Of a DNA stretch of 63,745 nt, positions 26,867-35,695 are shown piece after piece. This DNA comes from JADHMP01 sp964386915 (GTDB lineage: Bacteria; Bacteroidota; Bacteroidia; Flavobacteriales; Flavobacteriaceae). Where the stretch lies: NCBI GenBank assembly GCA_964386915.1, contig CAYLUQ010000014.1, positions 1-63,745 of the forward strand, written 5' to 3'. Numbering within the stretch: position 1 is the first letter of the stretch; the number at the start of each line of letters is the position of its first letter. Below the pieces are notes generated by a model, which saw only the letters and a program-made list of their open reading frames with translations, did not search any database and had not been told where the DNA came from. Made by a program: the position numbers and the translations under genes.

Positions 26867-28120
26867 TTATTCAAAGGTGGTATAGGATTCTACACCAAAG
26901 CTAACAGCATCAATGCCGGCGGTTTCTTCTGCACGAGAAACACGAACGCCTATTGTTTTCTTAAGGAGTGTCATCAATAAATAGGTGATACTAAAAGAAA
27001 AAGTAACAATGGTTACAATGCCAATGAGTTGGGTGATCAAAAGCGAAGCATCGCCCCCTTTAAAGAGTCCTCCTTCTGTGGCAAATAGGCCAACAGCCAA
27101 AGTCCCAAAAAAGCCATTCACCCCATGCACGGCAATAGCTCCTACGGGGTCATCAATTTTTAGGCGATCAACAAAAATTACGGCCACATCAACCAAGACA
27201 CCGGCAACCAGCCCTATGATGATGGCCGATTGAGAATCGACCACGTTGCAACCGGCTGTGATAGCAACTAGTCCAGCTAATACGCCGTTGATGGTCATGG
27301 TTATATCAATTTGGCCATAGCGAAAATAGGTATATACCATAGTGGCAATAGCTCCTGCTGCTGAAGCTAAAAAGGTGTTGGTGACTACTGTTCCAATGAG
27401 TTCCCAGTTGCCCACTGCTCCAAGGGTGGAGCCAGGATTAAAACCAAACCATCCAAACCAAAGAATAAACCCTCCAACGGCAGCTAAAGGAAGGTTGTGC
27501 CCTGGAATGGGATTGGCCTCTCCGTCTTCATTATATTTTCCTATGCGAGGGCCTAAAACAATGGCAGCGGCTAAAGCGGCAAAGCCTCCCATGCCGTGAA
27601 CAGCAGCCGAACCGGCAAAATCGTTAAACCCTCTGGCTGCTAACCAACCGTTAGGGTTCCACACCCAATTGGCTACAACGGGATAGAGCACGGCACAAAA
27701 ACAAATTACAAAAAGCGCATAGGCCCAAACTTTCATACGTTCTGCCACGGCTCCCGAAACGATGGAGATGGCGGCAATGGCAAATCCTAATTGAATGAAC
27801 CAAAAGAGATGATTGGAAATGCTTAACCCCAATCCTAAATCGTGTTCCATAATGCCGAAGTCTAGCGCAAACCATCCGTTGGAGGCCCCATAGGCAATTC
27901 CAAAACCAATGGCATAAAAGGCAATGCCTCCAAAGACAACATCAATAATTACCTTGGCAATGATACTCATTGCGTTTTTGGCTCTTACAAAGCCAGCTTC
28001 TAAAAGGGCAAAGCCCCCTTCCATTAAAAAAATAATGGCAGCACAAAGAGCAACCCAAACGGTGTTTATAGCTTCCGTAAGTTCTGGCGCAGCGGTTTGT
28101 GCTAATGTGTTTGCATCCAT
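26867..28120 (-). CDS. amt: Ammonium transporter (Amt/Rh family)
   Basis: A 417-residue inner-membrane channel with 11 hydrophobic segments. Recognisable Amt segments are FLMEGGFALLEAGFVRAKNAMSII, NWVWNPNGWLAARGFNDFAGSAAVHGMGGFAAL (with the conserved pore region DFAGSAxVH), and HGVNGFFGTLAVGLF (second pore His). It moves ammonium into the cytoplasm under low nitrogen. The partner PII gene follows. The start MDANTLAQ lacks an obvious cleavable signal. Confidence 0.95.
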   Translation of the reverse strand: MDANTLAQTAAPELTEAINTVWVALCAAIIFLMEGGFALLEAGFVRAKNAMSIIAKVIIDVVFGGIAFYAIGFGIAYGASNGWFALDFGIMEHDLGLGLSISNHLFWFIQLGFAIAAISIVSGAVAERMKVWAYALFVICFCAVLYPVVANWVWNPNGWLAARGFNDFAGSAAVHGMGGFAALAAAIVLGPRIGKYNEDGEANPIPGHNLPLAAVGGFILWFGWFGFNPGSTLGAVGNWELIGTVVTNTFLASAAGAIATMVYTYFRYGQIDITMTINGVLAGLVAITAGCNVVDSQSAIIIGLVAGVLVDVAVIFVDRLKIDDPVGAIAVHGVNGFFGTLAVGLFATEGGLFKGGDASLLITQLIGIVTIVTFSFSITYLLMTLLKKTIGVRVSRAEETAGIDAVSFGVESYTTFE

Positions 28121-28182
28121 TTTTTGTTTGTTTTGTTAATTATAGTTGATAATTGGGAAAGTTAAAATCAGCAGATTTTTTT

Positions 28183-28192
28183 CCCGATCGGG
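28183..28192. promoter_or_regulatory. Short palindrome in the amt upstream region
   Basis: CCCGATCGGG, a perfect 10-base palindrome 63 bases before the amt start. On the minus strand it lies downstream of a TTG-N20-TATTTTG pair (about 28205-28240) that could be the promoter. It might be a regulator site, but it is short and seen only once in this window. The rest of the 235-base gap shows nothing else. Confidence 0.25.
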
Positions 28193-28355
28193 CGCCAAAA
28201 TAGAACAAAGGTTTAGCACCGACAAATGGCTGGGTCTTTCATTTTTGAGACTTGTCAAATTCTTAAAATGAGCGATTAAAATTATGACTTGCTAAAAAAT
28301 GCGCGACTTTTTATGAAAATTATCCAATCTCAACAGGAAGATAGGAAGTGTTGGT

Positions 28356-29753
28356 TTAGGCTCTTTTTTTAACAACCAAAAAATTGGCAAAGGCACCTAA
28401 CCCCAATCCAATAAAAAGGGCTAAATCTAAACGAAAACCAAAATATTGCTGGGGTATAAGATTGAGTTGGGAGAGAATAAACACCAAAAGCCCAAACGCT
28501 GAGCAATAGATCATAAAATTGCCAACAGCTTTTTTGCTAAACAACCCTAAGATGATGAGGGGCCCCATTAGGGCGGTTCCCGAAAAACTCAATCGAGCCA
28601 AAAGCACGAGTTGATCGGAGCTGAAAATGGAGAAGAATAGGGCTGCAAGGGCAAAGAAAATGATTGTGAAACGCACCGGTTTAAGATTGTTTCGATCTTT
28701 GAGGTTGAGGATACCCCTAATTTCATTTCCAAGGGCAAAAAGTTGAGAATCTGAAGTGGACATAGCCGCGGCAAAAAGGCCAATAATGGTTAAAGCAGCA
28801 ATAGGGTTAGGCTGTTCTTCAAGCAATACTTTATTGAGAAAGGTGGCCGTATCGGCGGTTTGAAAATAAATAGCTCCATAGAGTCCAATAATAATGGTAG
28901 GCAAAATAACCAAAACCGCAAAGGTGCCCACAGCCACAGCCATTCTTCGAAGGGCAGCAAAATCTTTCATAATGACCAATCGAGTTGAAAGTTGCGGTTG
29001 GGTGATGGGAATCATGGCAATGGCAATGCAAGAGGCAATTAAAAATTGAGGGGTAAGTAGTCCTTTAGGGCCCGGGGTAGAAAGTAAATTTTTTTGGGTA
29101 CTAGCCGTTTTTTCAAATAAGGCTTCCCAGCCCCCCACATGGTCTAAACAAGAAAAGGCAATGAACCAAACCACTAAAAGAAGAAGAGTGCCTTGCATAA
29201 AATCAGCATAAATTATGGCTTTTAGTCCTCCTAGTTCGGAATAGATAAGCATAAATAAAACAATGAGTAGCGCCCAACCCCAGACTGGTAGCAACGAAGG
29301 AAAAGCCGCTACTAAAAAAATGGCAACCCCTCTAATTTGTATGGCAACATAGGGAATTAAAAACAGAAAAATGGTTGTGAAATAAAGATAGCCGGCCATT
29401 TTATTGCCATAGGCCTCTTGAAGCAAAGCAGACATACCGTTGTAGTTTCGTTGACCAATTCGCTGCCGTAAATAAAACCCGAAGCCCAAAACAATAAAAA
29501 CCATAATGGCATCAGAAAAGGCTAAGAAAATCCAAGCTCCAACACCATGCGTTCTCGAAAAATCGGGCATGCCCATAAGGGTAAAGGTGCTAAAGAGGGT
29601 AGCAGCAAAGGTCATAAAACCGAGCACTAAACCAATCTTTGAGCCCCCCATCATAAAGTCATCTCCTGTGGCGATAGATTTTTTGGAGCGAAGGGACAAA
29701 TAAATCAATACACCTGCATAAGCAATACCAATAAGCAATAACCAACTTGTCAT
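28356..29753 (-). CDS. Sodium:solute symporter (SSS family)
   Basis: A 465-residue transporter of the LeuT-fold SSS family with about 12-13 hydrophobic segments. Family features are the DFMMGGSKIGLVLGFMTFAATLFSTFTLMG region of TM1, the TM-linked segment LGGLKAIIYADFMQG, and ALFSIFSSDQLV later. It would import a small polar solute with sodium. The start overlaps the DUF3311-like gene (ATGA). As the last gene of the GH88-led operon it probably carries that pathway's substrate or intermediate. Confidence 0.88.
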   Translation of the reverse strand: MTSWLLLIGIAYAGVLIYLSLRSKKSIATGDDFMMGGSKIGLVLGFMTFAATLFSTFTLMGMPDFSRTHGVGAWIFLAFSDAIMVFIVLGFGFYLRQRIGQRNYNGMSALLQEAYGNKMAGYLYFTTIFLFLIPYVAIQIRGVAIFLVAAFPSLLPVWGWALLIVLFMLIYSELGGLKAIIYADFMQGTLLLLVVWFIAFSCLDHVGGWEALFEKTASTQKNLLSTPGPKGLLTPQFLIASCIAIAMIPITQPQLSTRLVIMKDFAALRRMAVAVGTFAVLVILPTIIIGLYGAIYFQTADTATFLNKVLLEEQPNPIAALTIIGLFAAAMSTSDSQLFALGNEIRGILNLKDRNNLKPVRFTIIFFALAALFFSIFSSDQLVLLARLSFSGTALMGPLIILGLFSKKAVGNFMIYCSAFGLLVFILSQLNLIPQQYFGFRLDLALFIGLGLGAFANFLVVKKRA

Positions 29754-30010
29754 AGTATGTCAGAAGAATTAGTGCGTTTGAGTTCTTGTTTTTTGGTAAA
29801 AACCAGTCCGCCAAGGGCTGTAAGCCCAATGATTAAGAGGGTTAGTAAGATAGATGTCCACAAGGCAAAGGGCATACCCAGCCAATAGGGTTCAACTTTA
29901 TTGGGTTGAATTAGCCAAGGTGAAACGGAGGCAATTCCTAAAACAACAACCCCCAACACAATGAGACGCCACCAAAGGGTATATTGTTGCTGTTGTTTTT
30001 GTTTGTTCAT
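29750..30010 (-). CDS. Small two-helix membrane protein, DUF3311-like SSS partner
   Basis: An 86-residue protein with two transmembrane segments (LIVLGVVVLGIASVSPWLI and SILLTLLIIGLTALGGLVF) joined by PYWLGMPFALW. That linker matches the GxP..LW pattern of DUF3311 proteins, which are usually encoded just before SSS transporters. It overlaps the SSS gene by 4 bases. It may be an accessory subunit; this is inferred from gene order. Confidence 0.7.
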   Translation of the reverse strand: MNKQKQQQQYTLWWRLIVLGVVVLGIASVSPWLIQPNKVEPYWLGMPFALWTSILLTLLIIGLTALGGLVFTKKQELKRTNSSDIL

Positions 30011-30013
30011 CCT

Positions 30014-30784
30014 TTAAAGTTTTTGTTGTGTGAGTCCCCCATCCACTTGCACCACTTGTCCGGTGGCATAGGGTAAACTTCCTTCGGCCATAGCGAGTGC
30101 TACAACTCCAATATCTTCGGGTTTTCCCCATCTTTTTTGGAGGGTGAGTCCAGCTTCGATCAGACGATCATATTTTTCTACCACTCCGGCAGTCATATCG
30201 GTTTTGATAATGCCCGGTTGAATTTCGTAGACCGGAATATCAAATTCTGCCAAACGAACGGCCCACAATTTGGTAGTCATGGCAATACCCGCCTTTGAAA
30301 TGCAATATTCTCCTCGGTTTACAGAAGGCACTGTTGCCGATACGGAAGAAACGTTGATTATGGTAGAAAGAAAACTGGGGTCGTTTTGTTTTTGTTTCAC
30401 CATTAGGTTAGCAAAAATTTGAGTTAAGAAGTAGGGCCCCTTTAAATTGACTTCAAGCACTTGATCATAACTGCTTTCGGTGGCTTCCAAAATATCGTTT
30501 CGTTCTGGAGGGGCAATGCCGGCGTTGTTTACCAACACATTAAGATAGCCAAAAACAGCGGTTACTTTTTCTGCAATAGCCTGGCGGTCTTCTGCTCGCC
30601 CAATATTGCCTTGGCAATAGACGACCGGCCCTCCGAGTTGCTCTAATTCTTGGATTGTATTTTGCACCTCGTTTTCAGGGCGTGTGCCATTAATCACTAC
30701 CGCATAGCCGGCTTTTAAGAAGCATTCGGCAATACCTCTTCCAATGCCCCTTGACCCTCCTGTTATGAAAACATTTTTTTGCAT
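30014..30784 (-). CDS. Short-chain dehydrogenase/reductase (SDR)
   Basis: A 256-residue classical SDR. It has the cofactor loop FITGGSRGIGRGIAE, the NNAG motif in VLVNNAGIAPP, and the catalytic Ser (INVSSVSATV) with Tyr-x3-Lys in EYCISKAG. The C-terminal PGIIKTDMTAG is typical of beta-ketoacyl-ACP reductase-like SDRs. In this operon it more likely oxidises or reduces a sugar acid or keto sugar than acts in fatty acid synthesis. It lies 3 bases from each neighbour. Confidence 0.88.
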   Translation of the reverse strand: MQKNVFITGGSRGIGRGIAECFLKAGYAVVINGTRPENEVQNTIQELEQLGGPVVYCQGNIGRAEDRQAIAEKVTAVFGYLNVLVNNAGIAPPERNDILEATESSYDQVLEVNLKGPYFLTQIFANLMVKQKQNDPSFLSTIINVSSVSATVPSVNRGEYCISKAGIAMTTKLWAVRLAEFDIPVYEIQPGIIKTDMTAGVVEKYDRLIEAGLTLQKRWGKPEDIGVVALAMAEGSLPYATGQVVQVDGGLTQQKL

Positions 30785-30787
30785 GTC

Positions 30788-31936
30788 TTAATCAATTGAA
30801 GGCAGTGTTACCCAGGTTTTTTTCGCCCAACTTTCTAGTCCCTTTTCAGCCAATTGCACCCCTTTAGCTCCTTCTTTTAAATTCCAAGGAAAAGGGCTGT
30901 CTGTTACGATGTGTTTTAGAAAAAGTTCCCATTGTGCTTTAAAAGCATTGTCAAAAACTTCTTGTTCAGGAAGTTTACTCCAACCTTCATAAAAATTAAT
31001 TGGATTAGGTATGTCGGGATTCCAAACCGGTTTGGGTGTTGCATTATAGGATTGAATCCAGCAATCTCTCAGTCCGGCAACGGCAGAACCTTTAGTGCCA
31101 TCCACTTGCAGGGTGAGCAAATCATCTCGACGCACTCGGGTGGTCCAAGAGGAGTTGAATTGCGCTACAATATTTCCCTCAAGTTCAAAGGTGGCATAGG
31201 CAGCATCATCGGCGGTGCATTTGTAGGGCTTTCCGTTTTCGTCTATGCGCTCACCAATATGGGTAGCTCCAAGGCAAAACACACCGTTAACTTTTCCAAA
31301 GAGTCCTTCTAAAACATATCGCCAATGGCAAAGCATATCTACAATAATACCGCCATCGTCTTCTTTTCTATAATTCCAGCTAGGCCGCTGAGCGGGAATA
31401 CTATGTCCTTCAAACACCCAATAGCCAAAATCACCTTTAACAGATAATATATCTCCAAAAAAGTCATTTTCCATAAGGCGTTTAAGTTTTAGCATTCCTG
31501 GTAACCAGAGCTTGTCTTGCACCACTCCATTTTTTACTCCCGCTTTTTCACAAAGATGAAAGAGGTCTAAAGCTTCTTGTGTAGAGGTGGCTACGGGTTT
31601 TTCACAATAAACGTGTTTTCCTGCGGCAACTGCTTTTTTTATGGCTGCTGCTCTTCTGCCGGTGGTTTGAGCGTCAAAATAAACGCTGTATTTTGAATCA
31701 GCTAATACGGCATCAAGATCTGTAGTCCATTCAGAAATACCAGCTCTTTCGGCTAGCGCTTTAAGTTTATTTTCATTGCGTCCCACTAAAACCACCTCGG
31801 GTAGGATGCGTTCGGCACTGTTGAGCATAACACCCCCTTGTTGGATGATGGCCACTATAGAGCGCATTAAATGTTGATTGGTGCCCATGCGTCCGGTAAC
31901 ACCATTCATAATAATTCCTACTGTGTGTGTTTTCAT
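30788..31936 (-). CDS. Gfo/Idh/MocA family oxidoreductase
   Basis: A 382-residue NAD(P)-dependent sugar dehydrogenase. The Rossmann start reads VGIIMNGVTGRMGTNQHL, an unusual longer glycine loop. The catalytic Lys motif follows in VYCEKPVAT (about residue 110), and then DGGIIVDMLCHWRYVLEGLFG, the usual C-terminal-domain motif with the active-site His. It is cytoplasmic (no signal). It sits between a TIM-barrel isomerase and an SDR, as in sugar-acid or keto-sugar pathways. The exact substrate cannot be read. Confidence 0.88.
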   Translation of the reverse strand: MKTHTVGIIMNGVTGRMGTNQHLMRSIVAIIQQGGVMLNSAERILPEVVLVGRNENKLKALAERAGISEWTTDLDAVLADSKYSVYFDAQTTGRRAAAIKKAVAAGKHVYCEKPVATSTQEALDLFHLCEKAGVKNGVVQDKLWLPGMLKLKRLMENDFFGDILSVKGDFGYWVFEGHSIPAQRPSWNYRKEDDGGIIVDMLCHWRYVLEGLFGKVNGVFCLGATHIGERIDENGKPYKCTADDAAYATFELEGNIVAQFNSSWTTRVRRDDLLTLQVDGTKGSAVAGLRDCWIQSYNATPKPVWNPDIPNPINFYEGWSKLPEQEVFDNAFKAQWELFLKHIVTDSPFPWNLKEGAKGVQLAEKGLESWAKKTWVTLPSID

Positions 31937-31945
31937 TGTTCTAAA

Positions 31946-32776
31946 TTAAGTATGTTTTTGATATGCGGTTTTAATTTTCTCTAAATAGTCCTTTTGATCA
32001 AGTTGCCAATAGTGGTCGGAAAAGATTTCGACTTCAATGGGCCCCTTAAAGCCCGCATCTTCTACCCATGACCGAATTTGAGGCACTGGAATGCAACCTT
32101 CTCCCATTAAACCTCTATCGGTTAAAAAATCGGTGGTGGGCACTTTCCAATCGCAAACATGAAAAGCTAAGAGGTTGTTGTGTTGGCCACAACGTTTAAT
32201 TTCACTTTCTAAATGTTTATCCCACCAGAGGTGATAGACATCTACGGCCACTCCCACCCAATCAGATTGAATGGCTTCGGCCAAATCATTGGCTTGGCCT
32301 AGCGAAACTATTGCCGATTTATCTCCAGCATACATGGGGTGCAGAGGTTCAATGGCCAATTGAACACCAGCCTCTTTGGCACGGGGAATTAAAGCTTGAA
32401 TTCCTTCTTCAATTTGGGCTCGAGATTGCGTGAGACTTTGTCTGCCGTCTGCACCACAAACCAAAACAACCATAGGCGCGCCAATGGCTTCGGCTTGGGC
32501 AATGGCGTTAAGGTTATCTTCCAAAGCCGCTTTGCGTTGTTCAGGCTCAATTGAGGGGAAAAAGCCTCCGCGGACAAGAGCACTCACCTTTAGTCCAGCA
32601 TCTTTAATTTTTTGTTTTACTTGGTTAAGTGATTTTCCTTCTAAAACGTGTCTCCAAACTGAAATATAGGGGATTTCTGCAGCAGCATAGTGTTCAATAC
32701 ACTGGTCAATAGACCAAGGTTTGGTGGTTTGTGTATGCACACTTAAGCGCGAAAAATCGTTTAAATTACTACTCAA
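31946..32776 (-). CDS. TIM-barrel sugar phosphate isomerase/epimerase-like enzyme
   Basis: A 276-residue AP_endonuc_2-type barrel with no signal peptide. Metal-binding and active-site segments are IEPLHPMYAGD (Glu), VAVDVYHLWWDKHLE (Asp, His), LAFHVCDWKVP (His) and IEVEIFSDHYW (Glu). Relatives include hydroxypyruvate and ketose epimerases/isomerases, and members of this fold also act as lyases or hydrolases on 3-keto-glycosides. It is adjacent to a Gfo/Idh/MocA gene 9 bases away, a recurrent pairing. Confidence 0.87.
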   Translation of the reverse strand: MSSNLNDFSRLSVHTQTTKPWSIDQCIEHYAAAEIPYISVWRHVLEGKSLNQVKQKIKDAGLKVSALVRGGFFPSIEPEQRKAALEDNLNAIAQAEAIGAPMVVLVCGADGRQSLTQSRAQIEEGIQALIPRAKEAGVQLAIEPLHPMYAGDKSAIVSLGQANDLAEAIQSDWVGVAVDVYHLWWDKHLESEIKRCGQHNNLLAFHVCDWKVPTTDFLTDRGLMGEGCIPVPQIRSWVEDAGFKGPIEVEIFSDHYWQLDQKDYLEKIKTAYQKHT

Positions 32777-32794
32777 GAAAATACGTTTTAACTA

Positions 32795-34183
32795 TTATAA
32801 AGACAAACAATTAGTGAATTGATAATACGGTTCTTTACGAATTATCTTAGTGAGATAGATGGCTACTTCACGCATGTGGTAGTCACCCCACATGGACGAT
32901 TCTCCGTTTGCAATTTTTTGGCCTTTGGCAACATAATCCCAGCCATTGGGTTGGTGATAAATGCTGTGAAGCAAAATGCCGTGATGAGTAGGATCTTCAC
33001 TCAAATAGGGTGTTTGTAGGAGGGTTTGCACCACCGTTAGTCCTGCTTGCCAATATTTGGTTCCTTCAGTTGTTGCCCCTTTTTCTTTTAGGTAGTGTCC
33101 TAAACGCAGTAGCCCTTGTGCGCCAATTGCAGCAGCAGAACTATCAACAGGTTCATAGGCATTGTAGGGGTCGGCAGCCCGATTGAGATAATCTCCTAAT
33201 TGATGCAATTGAGGTGCGCCGGTATCCCAATAAGGAATTCCACAAATGGGGGTGTGTTCGATATAGAAATCACAAGTTGCTTGAGCGGCCTTAAGCATCA
33301 TTTTTTCAATTTTTTCTATGCCTCCGTGGGGAGCTAAAGCAGCGGCTTCTATTTTGTTTAGGGCTTCCAATTGTTCAGCAAAACCAGCCATGGCCCAAGC
33401 CAAACCACGAGTCCAAGTGCTAAAGCCTGTGTAACCCTGTTGTGAATTGGGACATCTAAATTGACCGTCTTTTACATTAAAAATAGATTCGTGGGCTGTG
33501 CGGCCCCAGACGTCATATCGGTCGCGACCTTCGCCATAATAGACCGAATAATTAGCAGTAGCTTCAAGGTGTTGCAGGGTGCGTTCAAGCAAAGAGATTT
33601 TTTTGTCACCTTCGCCTTGAAACACATGCCCCAACAGATGGCTTACCAATAAAATCCGACAACTGCGCACGGTGTCTACAAACAAAGAATGAGGCCCGTT
33701 AAAAGAATGGATAAAGCCTTTGTTATTGGGAAGAGTTGTCCATCTTGAGGCTTGAATAGCGCCAGAAAGCTTTAGGGCTAATTCATAAAAATGTTGCTCC
33801 CAACTGTTGTGTGGAATTTTGTTTTCGTGCATAAGTCGCAACAAATTTCCATAGGTACTTAAGTTATTAAATCCATGATCATGCACTCCAATATGACTAA
33901 TATGAGGAGCCATTTTAGCCACAATTTCTTCACGTGTTTTGGTCAGCAAGGCTTCGTCAGCGGTAGCATCAAATTGAAAAAGTGCCGACCCCAATTGAAA
34001 TCCTTGTGTCCACTCTGTCCAACCTCGGGTGGTATATTTTCCGGCAGCCGTAAAAACAGGCGTCCCTTGAGAAGCGTCATATTCTTTATTGAGGGTTGCT
34101 ATCTTTTGACCTGAAAGTTCCCAAAAACGGGTTAAGTCTTTTTCTAAATCTTCTGGAGCAAGGGCCTTATTTATTGCGATCAT
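32795..34183 (-). CDS. GH88-like unsaturated glucuronyl hydrolase
   Basis: A 462-residue (alpha/alpha)6-barrel glycosidase. The GH88 landmarks are HDHGFNNLSTYG (about residue 101, the HDxGF-like catalytic Asp site), SLFVDTVRSC (about 169, the second Asp), ICGIPYWDTGAPQ, VDSSAAAIGAQGLLRLG and SSMWGDYHMREV. GH88 enzymes hydrate the C4-C5 double bond of unsaturated uronosides made by lyases, releasing a keto-uronic acid. No signal peptide is present, so it acts in the cytoplasm. It leads the six-gene operon behind an operator-like palindrome 18 bases upstream. Confidence 0.85.
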   Translation of the reverse strand: MIAINKALAPEDLEKDLTRFWELSGQKIATLNKEYDASQGTPVFTAAGKYTTRGWTEWTQGFQLGSALFQFDATADEALLTKTREEIVAKMAPHISHIGVHDHGFNNLSTYGNLLRLMHENKIPHNSWEQHFYELALKLSGAIQASRWTTLPNNKGFIHSFNGPHSLFVDTVRSCRILLVSHLLGHVFQGEGDKKISLLERTLQHLEATANYSVYYGEGRDRYDVWGRTAHESIFNVKDGQFRCPNSQQGYTGFSTWTRGLAWAMAGFAEQLEALNKIEAAALAPHGGIEKIEKMMLKAAQATCDFYIEHTPICGIPYWDTGAPQLHQLGDYLNRAADPYNAYEPVDSSAAAIGAQGLLRLGHYLKEKGATTEGTKYWQAGLTVVQTLLQTPYLSEDPTHHGILLHSIYHQPNGWDYVAKGQKIANGESSMWGDYHMREVAIYLTKIIRKEPYYQFTNCLSL

Positions 34184-34201
34184 AGATGACTAAGTAGCTT
34201 T

Positions 34202-34219
34202 TTCGTTAACGTTAACGAA
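34202..34219. promoter_or_regulatory. CG-centred palindromic operator, site 2 (LacI-type)
   Basis: TTCGTTAACGTTAACGAA, a perfect 18-base palindrome in the divergent gap between the GH88-like gene (start at 34183) and gntP (start at 34363). On the minus strand it abuts TATATTCG, a plausible degenerate -7 element, so binding would block the GH88 operon promoter. It matches site 1 at 26303-26318. The regulator is outside the window. Confidence 0.7.
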
Positions 34220-34362
34220 TATACACATAAATCTAAAATAGCCTCTATAAAAACCAATTGAATTGGGGAAAAATTAAGAAAGTTGCCCTTGATTCTGTAA
34301 AGTCTGTTAAATGAAGTTTTGTATCTTTTCCCCAAACAGATATTTTATTTTTAAACGGATCT

Positions 34363-35679
34363 ATGCCATTCATCACCATTTCTCTCGGAATAGTAGCCTT
34401 ATTTCTTCTTGTTATTGTCTTTCGCTTACACGCTTTTTTGTCTTTTCTCTTAGTGTCTATTGGTGTGGGTTGGGCCCAGGGAATGCCCATGAACACCATT
34501 GTTTCTTCTTTAGAAAAAGGGATTGGAAACACCCTTGGGTTTTTGGTGTTGATTTTAGCTTTAGGCGCCATGCTAGGAAAACAAGTGGCCAATAGTGGAG
34601 CAGCCCAAAAAATATCTGAAAGTTTATTTGCCATTTTTGGAGTTAAACACACTCAATGGGCGGTCATGCTCACCGGATTTATTGTTGGAATTACACTTTT
34701 TTATTCGGTAGGTTTTGTGATTTTAGTGCCCTTGGTTTTTACCATTGCCAGGAGCACAGGCCTCTCTTTAATTGCCATTGCGTTGCCCATGTTAGCAGCC
34801 CTTTCTGTTACCCATGGGTTTTTACCACCCCATCCGGCTCCATCGGCCATTGCCGTTTTATTTGGAGCCGATATAGGCCAAACGTTGCTGTATGGCATCG
34901 TGGTTGCTGTGCCTGCCATCATCATTTCGGGGCCCTTATTGGGCCGATTTCTCAAAAAAGTTGAAGCACAACCCTTAAAGGAATTTTTAGCGGCTAAACA
35001 TTATGAAAAGGACGCGCTTCCAGGACTTTGGAACAGCCTTTTGACTGCGCTGCTTCCTGTTCTTCTCATTGGGGGAGCCACTATAGGCAAGGCATTTCTT
35101 GCAGAAGATCATTTGGTTTATAAAGCCCTTCTCATTTTAGGTAATCCGGTTGTGGCTCTTATCATTGCCGTCATGGTGAGTATTTTTAGTTTGGGGGTGA
35201 TGCGCGGCCAGGGAATGAAATCCATGATGCAGTCTTTTAATGAATCGCTTTCGGGCATAACGGCTGTATTGTTGATCATTGCAGGAGCAGGAGGACTCAA
35301 ACAAATTTTGATAGATAGTGGCGTAAGTGATTCTTTAGGAACCCTGATGCAAGACAGTAGCATTTCACCTTTGCTTATAGGATGGCTAACCGCCGGTTTG
35401 ATACGAGTGGCCGTAGGTTCTGCTACAGTGGCCGGACTCACTGCTGCCAGCCTAGTTTTGCCTTTGGTGCAAAGTGGCGGCGTGTCTTCAGAATTGATGG
35501 TGTTGGCTATTGGCTCAGGTAGTTTGATGCTTTCCCATGTTAACGATGCCGGTTTTTGGCTCTTTAAAGAATATTTTAATTTGTCTATTAAAGATACGTT
35601 GGCCACTTGGACGCTAATGGAAACTGCTATTGGGGTGACCGGTATTTTAGGTGTTCTTTTATTAAATACAATGCTCTAA
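34363..35679 (+). CDS. gntP: Gluconate permease family transporter (GntP)
   Basis: A 438-residue inner-membrane transporter with about 12-14 helices. Typical GntP features are the N-terminal FLLVIVFRLHAFLSFLLVSI, GMPMNTIVSSLEKGIGNTLGFLVLILALGAMLGK, LPMLAALSVTHGFLPPHPAPSA and the C-terminal SGSLMLSHVNDAGFWLFKEYF. The family imports gluconate and related sugar acids with protons. It is divergent from the GH88 operon and convergent with the next SSS gene. A role in taking up a uronic or aldonic acid intermediate fits but is inferred. Confidence 0.92.
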   Translation: MPFITISLGIVALFLLVIVFRLHAFLSFLLVSIGVGWAQGMPMNTIVSSLEKGIGNTLGFLVLILALGAMLGKQVANSGAAQKISESLFAIFGVKHTQWAVMLTGFIVGITLFYSVGFVILVPLVFTIARSTGLSLIAIALPMLAALSVTHGFLPPHPAPSAIAVLFGADIGQTLLYGIVVAVPAIIISGPLLGRFLKKVEAQPLKEFLAAKHYEKDALPGLWNSLLTALLPVLLIGGATIGKAFLAEDHLVYKALLILGNPVVALIIAVMVSIFSLGVMRGQGMKSMMQSFNESLSGITAVLLIIAGAGGLKQILIDSGVSDSLGTLMQDSSISPLLIGWLTAGLIRVAVGSATVAGLTAASLVLPLVQSGGVSSELMVLAIGSGSLMLSHVNDAGFWLFKEYFNLSIKDTLATWTLMETAIGVTGILGVLLLNTML

Positions 35680-35695
35680 TACCAACTAGAGAAGG

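Noticed and set aside
12181..28356. A classical polysaccharide utilisation locus
   Set aside because: No SusC-like TonB receptor and no SusD-like lipoprotein is present anywhere in the window, so the PUL label is not used.
34245..34652. Minus-strand ORF over the start of gntP
   Set aside because: It overlaps a well-supported GntP gene and the operator region; the product is low-complexity and basic with no domain.
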